From JACTOJ01 sp032335695 (GTDB taxonomy: Bacteria > Bacillota > Clostridia > Clostridiales > Clostridiaceae): 64,000 nt of DNA. Where the stretch lies: positions 42,390 through 106,389 of the forward strand of contig NZ_JACTOJ010000019.1 of NCBI RefSeq assembly GCF_032335695.1. The letters run 5' to 3'. Positions 62,362 through 64,000 of the stretch are shown in pieces (the first letter of the stretch is position 1; each line of letters starts with the position of its first letter). A program made the translations under genes and the position numbers. A model generated the notes under the pieces. The model was not told the DNA's origin and did no database searches. It was given only the letters and a program-made list of their open reading frames with translations.

Positions 62362-63303
62362 ATGAAAATTAAAATGAAAGCAGATTTAAAAAATAAAAAA
62401 ATATGTGATGCTTTTGATGAATTTATCCTTAACTGTAGAGTAAGGAATTTGTCAAAGCATACACTAACTTATTATGAAGAAGGATATAAATCATTTATAA
62501 ATTTTTATGATGAAAAAAATCTTATTTCATCAATTAATAAAAGCACAATAAATGATTATATTATTCATCTTTCATCTAACTCAAATATGAATACTACTAG
62601 CTTAAATACAAGGCTACGAAGTTTAAGAGGCTTTTTATATTATTGTATGAAACTAGAGTATATACCTAGTTTTACTATTGAGATATTAAAATGCGAGAAA
62701 AAAATTAAAGAAACATACACTGATGCAGAATTAAAATTACTATTAGAAAAACCCAATTTAAAAAAATGTTCCTTTACTACTTATAGAAATTGGGTTCTAA
62801 TTAATTATTTAATTTCCACTGGCAATCGCTTATCTTCTATTATTAACATAAAAATAGAAGATTTAGATTTTGAAAATGCGACCATTGCTCTTAAAGTTAC
62901 TAAAAATAGAAAGCAGCAAATTATTCCTATGTCGAAAACACTTACAAAAATACTCCTAGAATATCTTCAATATAGAAAAGGTGAACCTTCTGATTATCTA
63001 TTTTGTTCCCAAACTGGTACTAAGTTCACTAAAACAGGATTTGAACATACAATTAGACAATATAATTTTAGCCGAGGTATAACTAAAACATCCGTGCATC
63101 TTTTTAGGCATACCTTTGCTAAAAAATGGATATTATCTGGTGGAGATATTTTTCGTCTTCAAAAATTGCTTGGTCATTCCTCTATAGATATTGTAAAAGA
63201 GTATGTCAATATGTTTTCAGATGACTTAAAAAAAGACTTCGACACCTTTAATCCTTTAGAACAGCTCTCTGATAAAAGAACTAAACTTACACTAAAAAAA
63301 TAA
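62362..63303 (+). CDS. Tyrosine recombinase/integrase
   Basis: 313 aa. An N-terminal core-binding domain (LSKHTLTYYEEGYKSFINFY), then the catalytic domain with Arg in STGNRLSSIINIKIEDLDF, HxxR in HLFRHTFAKKW, His in LLGHSSIDIV and Tyr in KEYVNMF. All catalytic residues are present. Directly downstream of a tRNA-Gln, the common position of integrases of integrative elements, so it probably recombines at the tRNA 3' end. GGGAGAG precedes the ATG. Confidence 0.93.
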   Translation: MKIKMKADLKNKKICDAFDEFILNCRVRNLSKHTLTYYEEGYKSFINFYDEKNLISSINKSTINDYIIHLSSNSNMNTTSLNTRLRSLRGFLYYCMKLEYIPSFTIEILKCEKKIKETYTDAELKLLLEKPNLKKCSFTTYRNWVLINYLISTGNRLSSIINIKIEDLDFENATIALKVTKNRKQQIIPMSKTLTKILLEYLQYRKGEPSDYLFCSQTGTKFTKTGFEHTIRQYNFSRGITKTSVHLFRHTFAKKWILSGGDIFRLQKLLGHSSIDIVKEYVNMFSDDLKKDFDTFNPLEQLSDKRTKLTLKK

Positions 63304-63311
63304 ATTAATAC

Positions 63312-63345
63312 AAAGGGTATCTTCAAAACAAAGATACCCTTTATG
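63312..63345 (+). terminator. Terminator of the integrase gene
   Basis: AAAGGGTATCTT and AAGATACCCTTT arms. Confidence 0.7.
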
Positions 63346-63383
63346 GTTATATAAAAATTTTATTTTGTTAGTTAAAGAAGCAA

Positions 63384-63854
63384 TTATAATAACCCGTCAT
63401 GCATAGAAATTACCATTGTATCAATGGCATATGGATTATCTTCATCAATAAAATATGTTTTTACCTGAACATGGTAATTACCAAATGATAATGGTATAGA
63501 TGTTAATGTCCAGTTCCAAGATTTTTCATTGTTATCAAAATGTGCATCAGATGCATATAAATATTTATGGTGCACAACTTGATTATTTGAATCCATTAAA
63601 TCAATACTTATGGTATTACAAAACGAGGTAGCATTAACGTCATATATTCGAATATCATAAGTAAGTGCTCCTGAACCACAATAAAAAGTTTTTGATTCTT
63701 GATAACTAGAATCTCCATATCCATATGAATAAAGATGATAGGAATCCGTAGTTCTCCATACTAAAGATGCATGAGTCGGCACTGCAAAATTTAAGATAAA
63801 TATAAATGCTAGTGCTATTGATAATAAAAGCGATTTTTTTCTAATAAGTTTCAT
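63384..63854 (-). CDS. Secreted hypothetical protein
   Basis: Start at ATG 63854, with GGGGGG upstream. 156 aa: a signal peptide (about 1-29, ending THAS), then a beta-rich Tyr/Ser-rich domain (RTTDSYHLYSYGYGDSSYQE) with two cysteines that could pair (TFYCGSG and SFCNTI). No domain recognised. It may be part of the integrative element that begins at tRNA-Gln. Confidence 0.65.
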   Translation of the reverse strand: MKLIRKKSLLLSIALAFIFILNFAVPTHASLVWRTTDSYHLYSYGYGDSSYQESKTFYCGSGALTYDIRIYDVNATSFCNTISIDLMDSNNQVVHHKYLYASDAHFDNNEKSWNWTLTSIPLSFGNYHVQVKTYFIDEDNPYAIDTMVISMHDGLL

Positions 63855-64000
63855 ATTTCCCCCCATATTACATTTTATACTTTATTATCATAATAGCATG
63901 TCCATTTTTGTAAATCAATACATATTTTTGTTATAATATCAAATGCATATAAATAATCATTAGTAATAATTTTTTTACTTACCTTGATTCATATATCCAA

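Noticed and set aside
1..64000. CRISPR arrays, rRNA genes, complete insertion sequences
   Set aside because: None seen. The only recombinase is the tRNA-Gln-linked integrase, and no transposase with the element's ends is present.

Overview
The window is low-GC, densely coded DNA with strong AGGAGG-type ribosome binding sites and near-consensus TTGACA/TATAAT promoters. Its gene content is anaerobic and spore-former-like: an iron-sulfur L-serine dehydratase in two subunits, a SleB-type cortex hydrolase, a DUF421/DUF4363 pair, a cysteine T-box and an M-box-like leader before an Nramp gene. This points to Clostridium sensu stricto, a xylan-degrading and arsenic-resistant strain. The species cannot be named from the sequence alone.

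Layout. 1-2.4 kb: the end of a MoxR/DUF58/transglutaminase operon. 2.7-5.4 kb: DUF3892 protein, polysaccharide deacetylase, orphan histidine kinase. 5.8-8.8 kb: a xylan block (GH11 xylanase, a formylglycine-generating-enzyme-like lipoprotein, GH30 glucuronoxylanase). 9.3-13.9 kb: U32 protease-family protein, GGDEF-EAL protein and an XRE regulator. 14.1-20.6 kb: an arsenic island, arsR-acr3-arsC-arsD-arsA plus a MarR-arsM-arsN1-like operon and a ferritin-like protein. 20.9-26.4 kb: membrane proteins, a glycolipid glycosyltransferase and an MFS transporter. 26.9-29.9 kb: a decaying accessory segment with a DUF2798 gene broken by TGA, a truncated tRNA-Leu, a starch-binding-like secreted protein and a phage holin/endolysin remnant, closed by the intact tRNA-Leu. 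30.0-34.4 kb: a second, near-duplicate MoxR/DUF58/transglutaminase operon. 34.6-36.9 kb: a BusR-like c-di-AMP regulator and an Nramp-type, probably Mg2+, transporter. 37-52.9 kb: housekeeping genes (nth, plsC, queG, cysE, sleB-like, an MgtE-N/CBS protein, ygiQ, a lipid kinase, pssA, sdaAA/AB, a uridine kinase-like protein). 53.2-61.9 kb: DUF421/DUF4363, a third MoxR/DUF58 operon, M18 aminopeptidase, NdpA-like protein, CYTH protein. 62.2-64 kb: tRNA-Gln followed by a tyrosine recombinase, which looks like the edge of an integrative element.

The most notable non-coding content is a family of short non-autonomous mobile elements. Two full copies (5564-5834 and 35219-35516) share terminal inverted repeats, carry a strongly structured core with two GGA-loop hairpins, and are each flanked by a different perfect 6-bp target duplication. 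Both sit exactly at the stop codon of a minus-strand gene. Partial copies are scattered through the window, several of them abutting minus-strand stop codons. Two leaders look like RNA switches acting on ribosome binding sites of magnesium-related genes: one before the Nramp gene, and one before the MgtE-N/CBS gene that also contains a 41-codon upstream ORF.

All calls come from reading the sequence. No database search or folding calculation was run.
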